Source: UBA6623 sp965226435 (lineage in GTDB: Bacteria > Acidobacteriota > Terriglobia > Bryobacterales > UBA6623). Taken from it: a stretch of DNA of 64,000 bases. Positions 52,082 to 61,519 of this stretch are shown one piece after another. Under the pieces are notes generated by a model. The model saw nothing but the letters and a program-made list of their open reading frames with translations, was not told the origin of the DNA and did no database searches. Both the position numbers and the translations under genes were made by a program. Positions within the stretch are counted from its first letter, which is position 1, and the number at the start of each line of letters is the position of its first letter. The stretch is taken from NCBI GenBank assembly GCA_965226435.1, contig CBDDCY010000006.1:1-64000 (forward strand). The letters run 5' to 3'.

Positions 52082-52599
52082 GATGGTTGCGATCCGGGAT
52101 TCGCCTACGCTCACTGGCGAGGTTGCGGCCGGCCGGCGACCATGACTTTCTCTCGATCGAGCGTTTACGAAATGAGGATCGGAAAACGCGGTTTGAGGGT
52201 GCCGACGTGGGAACTCTCTTTATAACAGAGGGGTTAGAAACCCGCAAGCAGCCCTCGAAACAGCGGCCATCGAGTAACGAAGTTCGGATAACCGCATCAG
52301 TTTCATGTTGATCCGAGACGGTTTGGTTGCGACCGATGTTGGCCCGAAAGTAGAATCGGGCTTGCGATCGTGCGAGGCCCACACTGAAAGCATTGCCAGT
52401 GTGGCAAAATAGACACACTGCGGTCCTTCGTTGGGTCATAGAATCAATCACTTAGGGTTGGACCTTTGCTTGCAAGGGTGACAGGTTGCCCTTTGGCCCC
52501 GGAAGCCCTTCATACGACAACCCGGGCCAGGCGCGAGCGACGTCTAAACAACGATATCCAAAAAAGTTCGCGTGATACGTTTTCCACGCGCTGTACTCC
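52082..52599. other. Intergenic region between hisS and lpxC
   Basis: 518 bases with divergent promoters to be expected (hisS to the left, lpxC to the right). AT-rich stretches at 52205-52225 and 52430-52460 are candidates, but I cannot name clear -35/-10 pairs. No gene seen; no tRNA fold noticed. Confidence 0.5.
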
Positions 52600-53490
52600 A
52601 TGCGATTTGAAACTACCACCGTCGAAGCTGTTGAGACGGCCGGTGTCGGTCTCCACAGCGGACAGGACGTCTCTTTGCGAATTCTCCCGGCGTCTTCGGG
52701 CAGTGGCATCGTTTTCGTGAGGACGGATCTTGACTCGTTCGAGATTCCCGCTGATTGGCGGCATGTCGCCCGAGTCAGCTACGCGACCAGCTTGATGCGG
52801 AAAGGCGTCTTGTTGTCGACCACCGAGCACCTATTGAGCGCCCTCTATGCGGTCGGCATCGATAACGCTCGCATCGAGATCGACAATCTGGAAGTGCCGA
52901 TTCTCGACGGCAGCGCGCATCCGTTTGTCGAGTTGCTGCGAGGCGCGGGGATGAAGCAATTGCGGCGGCAGCGGCGCTATCTGCGGATTATTCGTCCGGT
53001 GGAAATCGTCGAAGGGGACAAACGGATCTCGATTGGACCGGCGGACGAATTTCGAATCATCTGCCGCAGCGACTATGGGCACCCTCTGGCGGGCCCCGAC
53101 GAGGTGGAGCTTTGTGTTGCAGGTGATGACTACGCGCGGTTGATCGCTCCGGCGCGAACTTTCGGGTTTGAAGCGGATTTGGAAGCGATGCGGGATATGG
53201 GATTGATCCGCGGAGCCGGTCTCGACAACGCGGTTTGCTTCAGTGCCGACGGTATGTTGAACTCGGGCGGGCTGCGTTTTCCCGACGAGTGCTGCCGCCA
53301 CAAACTTCTTGACCTGATTGGGGATTTGGCTCTGTTGGGCCGCCCGCTGCTCGCCAACGTGACGGTGGAACGGGGAGGCCACGCGCTGCATGCCGCCTTG
53401 GTGCAGAAGATCATGCACGACGCCTCGTGCTACGAAGAGATTCCGTGGAGCGCGGCCGAAACGGCTGTCCCGGATGCCGTTGCGGGGTAA
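52600..53490 (+). CDS. lpxC: UDP-3-O-acyl-N-acetylglucosamine deacetylase
   Basis: 296 residues, the usual length. Two similar LpxC domains: GVGLHSGQDVSLRILPA at the start, STTEHLLSALYAVGIDN with E76 (base) and H77 (zinc), NLEVPILDGSAHPFV, then RHKLLDLIGDLALLG with zinc ligands H234 and D238 and the conserved D242, and GGHALHAALV with H261. First committed step of lipid A synthesis, in the cytosol. Shows that the organism makes LPS. Monocistronic as far as visible; 200 bases without a gene follow. Confidence 0.97.
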   Translation: MRFETTTVEAVETAGVGLHSGQDVSLRILPASSGSGIVFVRTDLDSFEIPADWRHVARVSYATSLMRKGVLLSTTEHLLSALYAVGIDNARIEIDNLEVPILDGSAHPFVELLRGAGMKQLRRQRRYLRIIRPVEIVEGDKRISIGPADEFRIICRSDYGHPLAGPDEVELCVAGDDYARLIAPARTFGFEADLEAMRDMGLIRGAGLDNAVCFSADGMLNSGGLRFPDECCRHKLLDLIGDLALLGRPLLANVTVERGGHALHAALVQKIMHDASCYEEIPWSAAETAVPDAVAG

Positions 53491-53694
53491 TCTCGTTTTG
53501 AGTTAGGAGCGGATCGCGCAATAGAAATTTCAATGGTTGCGCGTCGTCGGGTGAGGGAACGCATGTGCGGTATTATGCGTTAGGGTCTGCTTTCGCGCTT
53601 TGCCGTCCCAATTCTTCCTGATAGCCGGGGTGAGGCACCGCCGGAGTTCATGCGAATGCCGGCGGATCCACAAACGGCTCACCCATAGGATTTC

Positions 53695-55779
53695 ATGCTG
53701 CGATTCGGCGCTACGATCGTCCTGAGCGCCTTCCTGCTCTTTCAAGTTCAACCGCTGATCGGGAAATACATCCTGCCGTGGTTTGGCGGCGGGCCGGCGG
53801 TTTGGTCGGCTTGCCTGCTCTTTTTTCAATTGGTGCTGTTGGTCGGCTACGCCTACGCCCATTGGGCCGGCTCCCGACTTCCCGCCCGTGTGGCGAGTAG
53901 TATCCACCTGGTGCTGTTGACGGTTTCGCTGCTGGTTTTGCCGATCGCGCCGTCGCCTATTTGGAAACCATCCCCCGGCGACCCTCCGACGGCTAAAATT
54001 CTGCTTCTGTTAACCGCAACGGTAAGCTTGCCCTATTTGTTGCTCTCTTCGACGGCGCCGCTTGTGCAGAAGTGGTTCAGCGAAAGTCTCCCGGGCCGAT
54101 CACCCTACAGGCTGTATGCGCTGTCGAACGCCGGATCGCTGGTGGCGCTGCTGAGCTACCCGTTTTTATTCGAACCCTGGCTGGCGGTGCACAACCAAGT
54201 CCTGGGCTGGTCCGCCGCCTACGGAGTCTTTGTGATCCTATCGGGCTGGTCGGCCGTGCGCGCGGGTTTCATGGATACGAGGTCCTTCCCTGAGACCGAA
54301 CCAGCGTTGGGCGATGAGGGAGCAGACCGGTCCCAGTCGCCTAATAGCGCCACGATTTCGCTTTGGCTCGGGCTTTCAGCCGCCGGCGCCATGTTGCTGT
54401 TAGCCACGACGAATCAGATGTGCCAAGAGATCGCGGTGATTCCCTTCCTTTGGGTGGCGCCGCTCGCCATCTACTTGCTCACCTTTGTGATTAGCTTCGA
54501 CAGCGAGCGATGGTATGACCGGCGTGTTTTCGGATTTCTCGTCGGCGTGTCGGCGGCTGCTTCTCTTATGGCGGCCGCCGCCGGTCCGCATATTCCGTTG
54601 ACGTACCACATCATCTTTTACAGCATCGCGTTGTTCGCTTGTTGCATGTGTTGTCACAACGAACTGGCGAAGCTCAAACCGGATCCGCGACATCTGACGT
54701 TGTTTTATCTGACCATTGCGGCCGGCGGCGCTTTGGGCGGAGTTTTCGTGGCACTTATCGCGCCTCGAATCTTCACCGCTTTCTCGGAGTATCCGCTTGC
54801 TCTGGCGGCGTGCGGGGTGTTGACGTTGATTTCTTGGTATCGGGTCAAAGCTTGGGAGCCTTTCCTCAAGCAACCGCATTGGGTCGTGGGCCCCATGGCC
54901 GGCATGATGCTGGCGGTCGTGTGCGGCGTCGTCGTGATGATTCGGGCTGCAGGCCCCGAGACGATCGTAACTAGAAGAAGTTTCTATGGGATCTTGAGGC
55001 TACAAGAGGAAGGGGAGGGACCGAGCCGCAAGATCAAGCTGGTTCACGGCCGCGTCGTTCACGGTGAGCAGTTCCTTGCCCCCGATCGGCGCAAGTGGCC
55101 GACTACATATTACGGACCTGACAGCGCCATCGGATTGGCCATGAAGCGCCATCCTCGACGGCTCCGGGAAACGGATCGAACACTGCGCGTGGGCGTGATC
55201 GGGTTGGGCGCGGGGACCATCGCCACCTACGGATTGGAAGGCGATTACTTTCGCTTTTACGAGATTAATCCCGATGTCATCGAGATTGCCGAAGACCACT
55301 TCACTTATGTGAAGGACTCGGTCGCCGCGGTCGATGTGGTGACCGGGGACGCTCGGGTTCGCATGGAGTCGGAGCTGAGCGGCAACCAACCGCAAGAATT
55401 CGACATTCTTGCCGTCGACGCGTTCAGCAGCGACGCGATCCCGATTCATTTGCTGACAGCGGAATCGGTGGAAACTTATTGGCGGCATTTGCGACCCGAC
55501 GGGCTGCTGTTGTTCCATATCTCGAACCACACCTTGAACCTCGAGCCGGTCGTGAGGGGCCTCGCCGAATTCAGCGGGAACTCGACACTCTTTTTGCTCG
55601 ACTCGGGAGACGAGGAACGCGGGATCAATCCCGCCACCTGGATGATCATGACGGACAATCAAGAATTCTTGGCGGACGAAGTCATTCGGGAAGCGGCGAC
55701 GGAACCGACCGATCCGCGTGCGTCGGCACTGCTGTGGACCGACGATTTCGCGGGCCTGTGGCAAGTCTTGAAATTCTAG
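53695..55779 (+). CDS. Membrane-fused spermidine-synthase-like protein
   Basis: 694 residues. The first ~430 have about ten to eleven membrane helices of the kind found in fused MFS/spermidine synthase proteins (LSAFLLFQVQPLIGKYILPWFGGGPAVWSACLLFFQLVLLVGYAYAHW). The C-terminal ~240 residues are a SpeE-like methyltransferase fold: VGVIGLGAGTIATYG, FRFYEINPDVIEIAEDHF, VTGDARVRMESE, ILAVDAFSSDAIPIHLLTAESVETYWRHLRPDG. The GDAR and DAFSSDAIP motifs are shared with aminopropyltransferases, but the biological reaction of these membrane forms is not established. Convergent with the methyltransferase at 55798. Confidence 0.9.
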   Translation: MLRFGATIVLSAFLLFQVQPLIGKYILPWFGGGPAVWSACLLFFQLVLLVGYAYAHWAGSRLPARVASSIHLVLLTVSLLVLPIAPSPIWKPSPGDPPTAKILLLLTATVSLPYLLLSSTAPLVQKWFSESLPGRSPYRLYALSNAGSLVALLSYPFLFEPWLAVHNQVLGWSAAYGVFVILSGWSAVRAGFMDTRSFPETEPALGDEGADRSQSPNSATISLWLGLSAAGAMLLLATTNQMCQEIAVIPFLWVAPLAIYLLTFVISFDSERWYDRRVFGFLVGVSAAASLMAAAAGPHIPLTYHIIFYSIALFACCMCCHNELAKLKPDPRHLTLFYLTIAAGGALGGVFVALIAPRIFTAFSEYPLALAACGVLTLISWYRVKAWEPFLKQPHWVVGPMAGMMLAVVCGVVVMIRAAGPETIVTRRSFYGILRLQEEGEGPSRKIKLVHGRVVHGEQFLAPDRRKWPTTYYGPDSAIGLAMKRHPRRLRETDRTLRVGVIGLGAGTIATYGLEGDYFRFYEINPDVIEIAEDHFTYVKDSVAAVDVVTGDARVRMESELSGNQPQEFDILAVDAFSSDAIPIHLLTAESVETYWRHLRPDGLLLFHISNHTLNLEPVVRGLAEFSGNSTLFLLDSGDEERGINPATWMIMTDNQEFLADEVIREAATEPTDPRASALLWTDDFAGLWQVLKF

Positions 55780-55797
55780 AAAACGGTTGGACGCGGT

Positions 55798-56754
55798 TCA
55801 ATTGTCGCCGGCTCCAACCTTCGTCGCGCGGACGGCGATGGTCACAACGTATCCGGGATCGGATGCCTCGAGTTCCTTGGACGTCAGCTCGCCGGCCGCC
55901 AACCCTTCCAGAAAAGATACGGCGGTAAGGACGTTGCCGAAACCTTTGATGGTCACGTTGTCCGCGCCGAAAACTTCATCAAACAGAAGGTGCGCCGAGG
56001 GGGTCGTGAAGGCCCAATACCAGGAGTCTTGCCACTCGGCGTCGTAGGTTTGGCTTATCCCCGGGAAGGTTGCCAGCAGCGCTCCACCGGGCCGCAAGGC
56101 ACGCAACAATGTCCGAACAGCGGCGGGCGGGTCTGTGACGTACTGCAATGTTTGCGTTGTGATGATGCAATCGAACGCATCAGAGGGAATCCTTGCCGCA
56201 TCACATAGATCGCCGACGATCGTTGTGCCGGGAACGTCGTTTCGGAGGTGGAGAACGTCGCTCTGACTTACTTCGGCGCCCCCGAAACGGCGCGTGTAAG
56301 CGTCATCGCCTACTTCCAGTACCCTGCCGCGAATATCCGTCGCGTGGGCTTCCAGGAAGTTTTCGATGTAGTAGCGGTCGACCGGCTGCCCGCGGTCATA
56401 TCCCCAATTCCGGCTGATCGGCGTAACCCTTCGCAGGTCGCCCCAGCGCAGTTTGTCCGGTAACGAGGCCGTGTGCTCAGGGACCAGCGGCCTGCCGCCC
56501 TCGACGTCTTGGAGGTAAAACGTCGTGCCGTCTTGCAGCCATTTTCCGATCCGAGAACTTCCCAGGGCCCCGGATCGACTCACCAACGGCCCATCGGGCG
56601 CTCCCAAACGGACTTCCAACACGGCCGTATTCTTGGCGGTCCAGGTAAGGGTCGTTGCCGTGCCGGTCTCTGACTCGGCTTCAAGAATTGGGTTGGGGTC
56701 GGCGGCGATGCGGCCGCTGGGACGCGCTGTGCTCATCTCGTTGTCAACAGCCAA
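55798..56754 (-). CDS. SAM methyltransferase with N-terminal accessory beta-domain
   Basis: 318 residues. Residues ~18-100 form a small beta-domain: ADPNPILEAESETGTATTLTW ... VLEVRLGAPDGPLVSRSG ... GKWLQDGTTFYLQDVEGGRPL. The rest is a class I methyltransferase: YYIENFLEAHATDIRGRVLEVGDDAYTRRFGG, DAFDCIITTQTLQYVTDPPAAVRTLLRALRPGGALLATFPG. The related domain is at the C-terminus of the glycosyltransferase at 60085-61360. Follows the GT2 gene by 23 bases in the same direction, so it probably modifies the same surface glycan. Sugar and position unknown. Confidence 0.88.
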   Translation of the reverse strand: MAVDNEMSTARPSGRIAADPNPILEAESETGTATTLTWTAKNTAVLEVRLGAPDGPLVSRSGALGSSRIGKWLQDGTTFYLQDVEGGRPLVPEHTASLPDKLRWGDLRRVTPISRNWGYDRGQPVDRYYIENFLEAHATDIRGRVLEVGDDAYTRRFGGAEVSQSDVLHLRNDVPGTTIVGDLCDAARIPSDAFDCIITTQTLQYVTDPPAAVRTLLRALRPGGALLATFPGISQTYDAEWQDSWYWAFTTPSAHLLFDEVFGADNVTIKGFGNVLTAVSFLEGLAAGELTSKELEASDPGYVVTIAVRATKVGAGDN

Positions 56755-56777
56755 TCGTGAGCGATACTCATGGTCAA

Positions 56778-58925
56778 TCAGCGCTCAACCGGAACGTTGG
56801 TCGGAAACATCCGATCGAGTATCAGCGCCAAAGTCCTGGCCCGCCTTGCGGCCGGATCGCTTCCGGGCTCGGCGCCCCAAAGGGGACCGTAGGGCGTCTC
56901 ATGCCAGTATACGACCGGCAAACCTCGTTGCACGATTTCCATCGCCAGGGCACGATGCCGCTGCTGGGGGGCAATGAAAATCGCGCCGGCGATGCCCTCG
57001 GCGGCCGCGGGGTCATCCGAGGCTCCGAAACTTCCCCGCAAGCCGAGGTCCGGGCGGAGTCTCGCCAGCTCGGCCGTCGCGGTATCGAAGAATTTTCGTT
57101 TCGGCACGATCAGGTCCGACGCAGCGAAAAGGATGATTCGCCCGGCATTCCCTGAAGCAGGGGAGCCGTCGGCATCGTCGTCTGATTGAACGAGATCGCC
57201 GAATGGACCGAGCGCCCCCGGCGGGCGGTCGATGATCGTTATGATCTCCCAGTGGTCTAGATTGCCGAGCCGACCCAGGTCTTTCATCAGGCCGTCGTCA
57301 TCCGTGCAAGGGTTTGGCGTGACCAGTTGCAATTGTCGCCGGCTGCCATCTCGAAGCGGCCTTGGCACGGCGACTTCGATACGGGGTTCGACGTCCGCGT
57401 ATCCTCCGTGCTGGAAGCGTTCGTAGGGACTCAAATCAAACAGCGGCCGGTCCAAGGCGCGCTGGAGACGCAGTTTCCATCCCAACGGAACCGCCATGCC
57501 GGCGGTGCGCAACGGGTGGTCAAGCCAAGAGCGCCCCGAAAGCAATCCGGCGTTGGTGAGATGGGCGCCGATGTTCCCTAATCGTTCTCGGCTCGCCGGC
57601 GTGGAACGTATCGGGGGTGCTTCGTCGAAAAAGAACGGCGCGGAGGACGGCTCGACATCACCGGCGAAGCGCTCGGCAAGTCTAGTGATCCGAGCTTGGG
57701 CCTCGGCCTCATCTCCTCGACGGCCAAGGTTCGCGGGCCGCGACGAGTCATCGAATATGTCCCGTTCCCCACGGCCTTCCATCCAGGACCGGTCAAGTTG
57801 CCTCATACGATCGCTGAGATCTCCCCGCCGTTCGCCATCGAGGTAATAGAGCGCGCTGAAACTTCCCAGTGTCCGAGCCAAGATCTTGGCCAATGTTTCG
57901 TTGGCCTCCTCACGTGACGAGACCGGGGCGGACGAAAAGACTTCATCCAGCAACGAATAGAACATGCTTCGCAAAGCGTGATCGCGGTAGTCGCTCAACT
58001 CTTGGCGCTCTTGGCGCTCTTGACGCCCGGGTCCCGCCCGCCATTGAAGGCGATCGCGATAGGAGGGAAACTGCTTCGGGTCGATCGAGGGCTCTTGGAG
58101 GAGCAATGCCGCCTCTCCGAGCAAGAGTCCGAGGAATCGGAAGAACTGCTCGTCGCCGGTCAGGTTCGGATCTTGCGGCTTGTAGCCGAGCACAGCGGGC
58201 ACGCACTTACCGGAAACGTACAGCCGCTCGAAGTGCGAAGCAGCGGGCCGAGTATGGGAATGGAGGGCGGCCGCATCCGGTGTGTAGGCAAGGCGGCGGC
58301 CTGCTTGCAGGGCCCGTAAGCCCCAGTCCAAATCCTCGCCAAAGGCCGTGGCGGAAAACGGCAGCTCTTCCCATGCTTCGCGTCGCAGGACGCAGGCGAC
58401 GTTGTTCGACGTCACGAGTCGCAGGCGGTCTTCTCGGGAGAGGGTTTCGAAGGCATTCCAATCGCGGACTTCCGAAACACGGGCGGAGGGTCCCAATAGA
58501 TCACTTTGCGCGACGGTTTCCCAACGCCCGACCGTATCGGCATCGGGACGAGGTTCGACGCGGCCCGATACGGCCGCGACCCGCGAGTCCGCGAAGGGCT
58601 GAAGCAGGGCGTCGAGCCATCTCGCGCCGACGGGGAGGGCGTCCTGCACCAGCAAGACGCAATACCGGCCGGAGCTTTGGGCTATGCCGCGATTTCTCGT
58701 CCCACCGTGGTTGAATGACTCGGGGGGAATGGAATCCACCTTGGCGCCAAAACGGTCGGCGATCGAGACGGTGTTATCGGTCGAGCCGGAATCGACGACA
58801 ACGATTTCGGATTCGATGCTCTGTCTCCGGACCGCTTCCAGGGTTGCGGCGAAACGCGGCCCGGCGTTATTCGTCGGGATGACGATGCTGACCGAAGGGC
58901 TGGATCTCAGAGGGGCTTTGGCCAT
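56778..58925 (-). CDS. Glycosyltransferase family 2 (rhamnosyltransferase-like) with large C-terminal domain
   Basis: 715 residues. GT-A domain in the first ~250: VSIVIPTNNAGPRFAATLEAVRRQSIESEIVVVDSGSTDNT, GGTRNRGIAQSSGRYCVLLVQDALPVGARWLDAL, AFGEDLDWGLRALQAGRRLAYTPDAAALHSH, the last being the base region of rhamnosyltransferases. After a linker with the degenerate repeat ERQERQEL come ~440 residues of unrecognised helical sequence and a further alpha/beta end (LQLVTPNPCTDDDGLMKDLGRLG ... IEIAVPRP). First gene of the leftward glycan operon, divergent from the deacetylase operon with ~150 bases between. Confidence 0.9.
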   Translation of the reverse strand: MAKAPLRSSPSVSIVIPTNNAGPRFAATLEAVRRQSIESEIVVVDSGSTDNTVSIADRFGAKVDSIPPESFNHGGTRNRGIAQSSGRYCVLLVQDALPVGARWLDALLQPFADSRVAAVSGRVEPRPDADTVGRWETVAQSDLLGPSARVSEVRDWNAFETLSREDRLRLVTSNNVACVLRREAWEELPFSATAFGEDLDWGLRALQAGRRLAYTPDAAALHSHTRPAASHFERLYVSGKCVPAVLGYKPQDPNLTGDEQFFRFLGLLLGEAALLLQEPSIDPKQFPSYRDRLQWRAGPGRQERQERQELSDYRDHALRSMFYSLLDEVFSSAPVSSREEANETLAKILARTLGSFSALYYLDGERRGDLSDRMRQLDRSWMEGRGERDIFDDSSRPANLGRRGDEAEAQARITRLAERFAGDVEPSSAPFFFDEAPPIRSTPASRERLGNIGAHLTNAGLLSGRSWLDHPLRTAGMAVPLGWKLRLQRALDRPLFDLSPYERFQHGGYADVEPRIEVAVPRPLRDGSRRQLQLVTPNPCTDDDGLMKDLGRLGNLDHWEIITIIDRPPGALGPFGDLVQSDDDADGSPASGNAGRIILFAASDLIVPKRKFFDTATAELARLRPDLGLRGSFGASDDPAAAEGIAGAIFIAPQQRHRALAMEIVQRGLPVVYWHETPYGPLWGAEPGSDPAARRARTLALILDRMFPTNVPVER

Positions 58926-59078
58926 GGGGATCCGGCGTCAAGAAGTGCGGACCGGCGGCGACGTAGGCACGGCGCTGAAGCTCCACGAACGGGCGCCCTG
59001 GGAATCTCTAGGGCTGAAACGCGAATAGTGTATCATGTGGGCGCGTTTGCGGTTCACTCGGCAGCCTCCCATGGGGAC

Positions 59079-60062
59079 ATGAGCGCCCACGGTCTGATTC
59101 TCCTCTATCGTCGCGTTGCGGACGCGGACTCCGATGCTTGGGGCCTATGCGTAAGCCCGCTTCACTTCGCCGAGCAAATGGACGTCGTGGCCCGTCACTT
59201 TACCGCTGTCGACTTCGGATCGATTGGGGCGGCCGTTGAGCGCGGGCCGGTGAAGCCACCCGTCGCGGTGACTTTCGACGACGGTTACGTGGACAATCTC
59301 GAAGCCGCGAAAGCAATTCTCTCCGCCCGCGATATTCCGGCGACGCTTTTCGTTATCAGCTCGACGGTCGGTCGGCAACGGGAATTCTGGTGGGAAGAGC
59401 TTGAGAGAATTTTGCTTGAACCCGGCCCGTTGCCGAGCGAGCTTCATCTAACAATCGGCGGCGAAGACTTCGACGGGAACCTGGCGGCCGACCGCGATTA
59501 CTCTCGCGCCGCTTACGAGGCCAACCGGGCTTGGCGGGCTCTGAGTGAAGAGACACCCACCGCTCGCCACACTCTTTTTCGATCGCTTTACTTTGCTCTA
59601 CAGCCGCTGCCGGCGGAAGAAATTTCCGCCGTGATCGATTCGCTTTGGGTTTGGGCCGGCGGCGACGGAGTGCCGCGCCCCGAGCGCCTGCCGATGAATG
59701 AAGAGCAATACGCCCGGCTGACCGCCGACGGCCTGATCGAGTTGGGTGCGCACACAGCGACTCATCCGCTGCTGCCCGCTCATTCAGCCGAGGTGCAACG
59801 CCGCGAAATCGAACTCTCGCGCGCCAAGCTGGAAGAATCATCAGGAAAGCCTGTGCGGTGGTTTTCCTATCCCTATGGGAAATATTCCCCCGAGACACTG
59901 GCGATCGTTCAGGCATTGGGTTTTGAAGCGGCGGGTACGACCGAGGGCCGCGCGGTGCGCGCGGGCGTCGAGAGCGCCTTGGTACTGCCGCGTTGGGCGG
60001 TGGAGGATTGCGACGGCGAGGAGTTCTTGCGCAAATTGTCGAGCGCACCTTTTTTGGCCTAG
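59079..60062 (+). CDS. Polysaccharide deacetylase (NodB family)
   Basis: 327 residues from ATG 59079 (MSAHGLILLYRRVADADSDAW). NodB fold with VTFDDGYVDNLEAAKAIL (D-D metal/acid base), ATLFVISSTVG, ELGAHTATHPLLPAHSAEVQRREIELSRAKLEESSGKPVRWFSYPYGKYSP (H-x3-H metal ligands and YPYG). The first His of the usual LxYHRV is Arg here (LLYRRV). A ~110-residue insert lies between the DD and H-x3-H motifs. Removes acetyl groups from a glycan, probably the surface polysaccharide built by the following genes. Confidence 0.92.
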   Translation: MSAHGLILLYRRVADADSDAWGLCVSPLHFAEQMDVVARHFTAVDFGSIGAAVERGPVKPPVAVTFDDGYVDNLEAAKAILSARDIPATLFVISSTVGRQREFWWEELERILLEPGPLPSELHLTIGGEDFDGNLAADRDYSRAAYEANRAWRALSEETPTARHTLFRSLYFALQPLPAEEISAVIDSLWVWAGGDGVPRPERLPMNEEQYARLTADGLIELGAHTATHPLLPAHSAEVQRREIELSRAKLEESSGKPVRWFSYPYGKYSPETLAIVQALGFEAAGTTEGRAVRAGVESALVLPRWAVEDCDGEEFLRKLSSAPFLA

Positions 60063-60084
60063 TGCCGGCGATCCCGAAAGCACG

Positions 60085-61360
60085 ATGCTCGTATCCGTCG
60101 TCATCATCTTTTTTTAGCGCGGAGCGCTTTCTCGAAGAGACGGTCGAGAGCGTGCTCGCGCAAACCTACTCCGATTGGGAGCTGTTGCTGGTCGATGATG
60201 GGTCCCGCGACGGCGGCACGGCTATTGCTCACGGGTATGCGGAACGCCACCCCAGCCGAGTCCGTTACTTGGAGCACGCCGGGCATGTAAATCTCGGCAT
60301 GAGCGCGGCTCGCAACCTTGGGATTGAACAAGCACGCGGGGAAGCGCTGGCCTTTCTCGACGCCGACGATCTGTGGCTGCCGGATAAGCTCGATCGACAA
60401 GTCGAGTTGCTTCGAGGCCGGCCGGAGGCTGATATGGTTTGGGGCCGCACCGCGTATTGGTTCAGCTGGACGGGCAACCCCGACGACAAACAGCTCGACA
60501 AAGTTTCGGTGTTCCCGGCGGGCTTAGGCGGGTTGGTCAGTGGCGGGCCGCTGCGGGCGGTGTGTTTTCAAGGCGCTCCGCCTTCCAATTGCGCCTCGTT
60601 GTTTCGGACCGATTTTGTCAGGCGAATCGGCGCCTGGGAGTCGTCTTTCAAGGGACTCTTCGAAGATCAGGTCTTTTGGGCCAAGGCTTGTACGATGGGC
60701 ACGGCTTACATCGACGACAAGTGCGTGGCCCGCTACCGGATGCATCCGGAGTCCTCGTGCTACTCGGCGTTGCGAGAGGGCACTTATCATGAATCGCGCA
60801 AGCGTTACTTGGAGTGGGTGCGGGCTTATTGGCGGGACCTTGGAATCGACCCTGCCGAGGGCCCGGCGGTGCGGCTGCTTGAGCAAGAGATCCTCCGCTA
60901 CCGTCGGCCTTGGCGTTTTCGAGGGAAGAAAGTGGCGTCGCGGGTGGTTGCGGCGATGCGTTGGTACGAAAATCTATCGAAACTGATCATTCGCCGGCTG
61001 CTCGGCATGGTCGCGCCGCGCGGTCGGGAAGGCGTCGGAGGTACGCTCACGGCCGATCCCAACCCCATTTCCGTAACCAATTGTCATGCTTCCCATCTGC
61101 CTCGCGGGCTCACTACTTTAACTCGGCGGGCCGATGGGCCGACCGAGATCCGGCGGGGCTCATCCGAGGGCGAGTTAGTGGAGACCGCTTCGGCCGGCGG
61201 CGCCAAATCCGTACGGGCGTGGGCCCAAGATGGAGAGGAATTCTATCTATTGGACGTTTCCGTGGACGTTTCCGACGAATCACGCACGCCGGAGCAGCGC
61301 ACAATCGACGCGGTCCGCATTCAGGTACGACTGCTCGGGAAGCTGGTTGCCCCATGGTGA
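60085..61360 (+). pseudogene. Glycosyltransferase family 2 gene with frameshift in a T-run, C-terminal accessory beta-domain
   Basis: The natural start is ATG 60085 (MLVSVVIIFF). The run of seven T at 60109-60115 leads to a TAG; six T would give MLVSVVIIFFSAERFLEETVESVLAQTYSDWELLLVDDGSRDGG, a perfect GT2 N-terminus, continuing through FLDADDLWLPDKLDRQVELL (DxD), FRTDFVRRIGAWESSFKGLFEDQVFWAKA and the helical end. Residues from ~335 are the beta-domain LTADPNPISV ... TTLTRRADGPTEIRRGS ... AWAQDGEEFYLLDV found also in the methyltransferase at 55798. Could be a phase-variable site or a sequencing error. Gap to the deacetylase 22 bases. Confidence 0.85.
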
Positions 61361-61519
61361 GGCGGAACATTGCAACACTGGTCGGGACCTATTCCGTTCC
61401 GCGAGAACGATCCATCCTCCTTGAACTATCTCTAAGACATCTCGGAGAATAGAAGGTGCCGGGTGTTATCCCGCGACGCCGGTGCGTTTTTCGTTCACCG
61501 GCTCCTACGAGTATCGATC

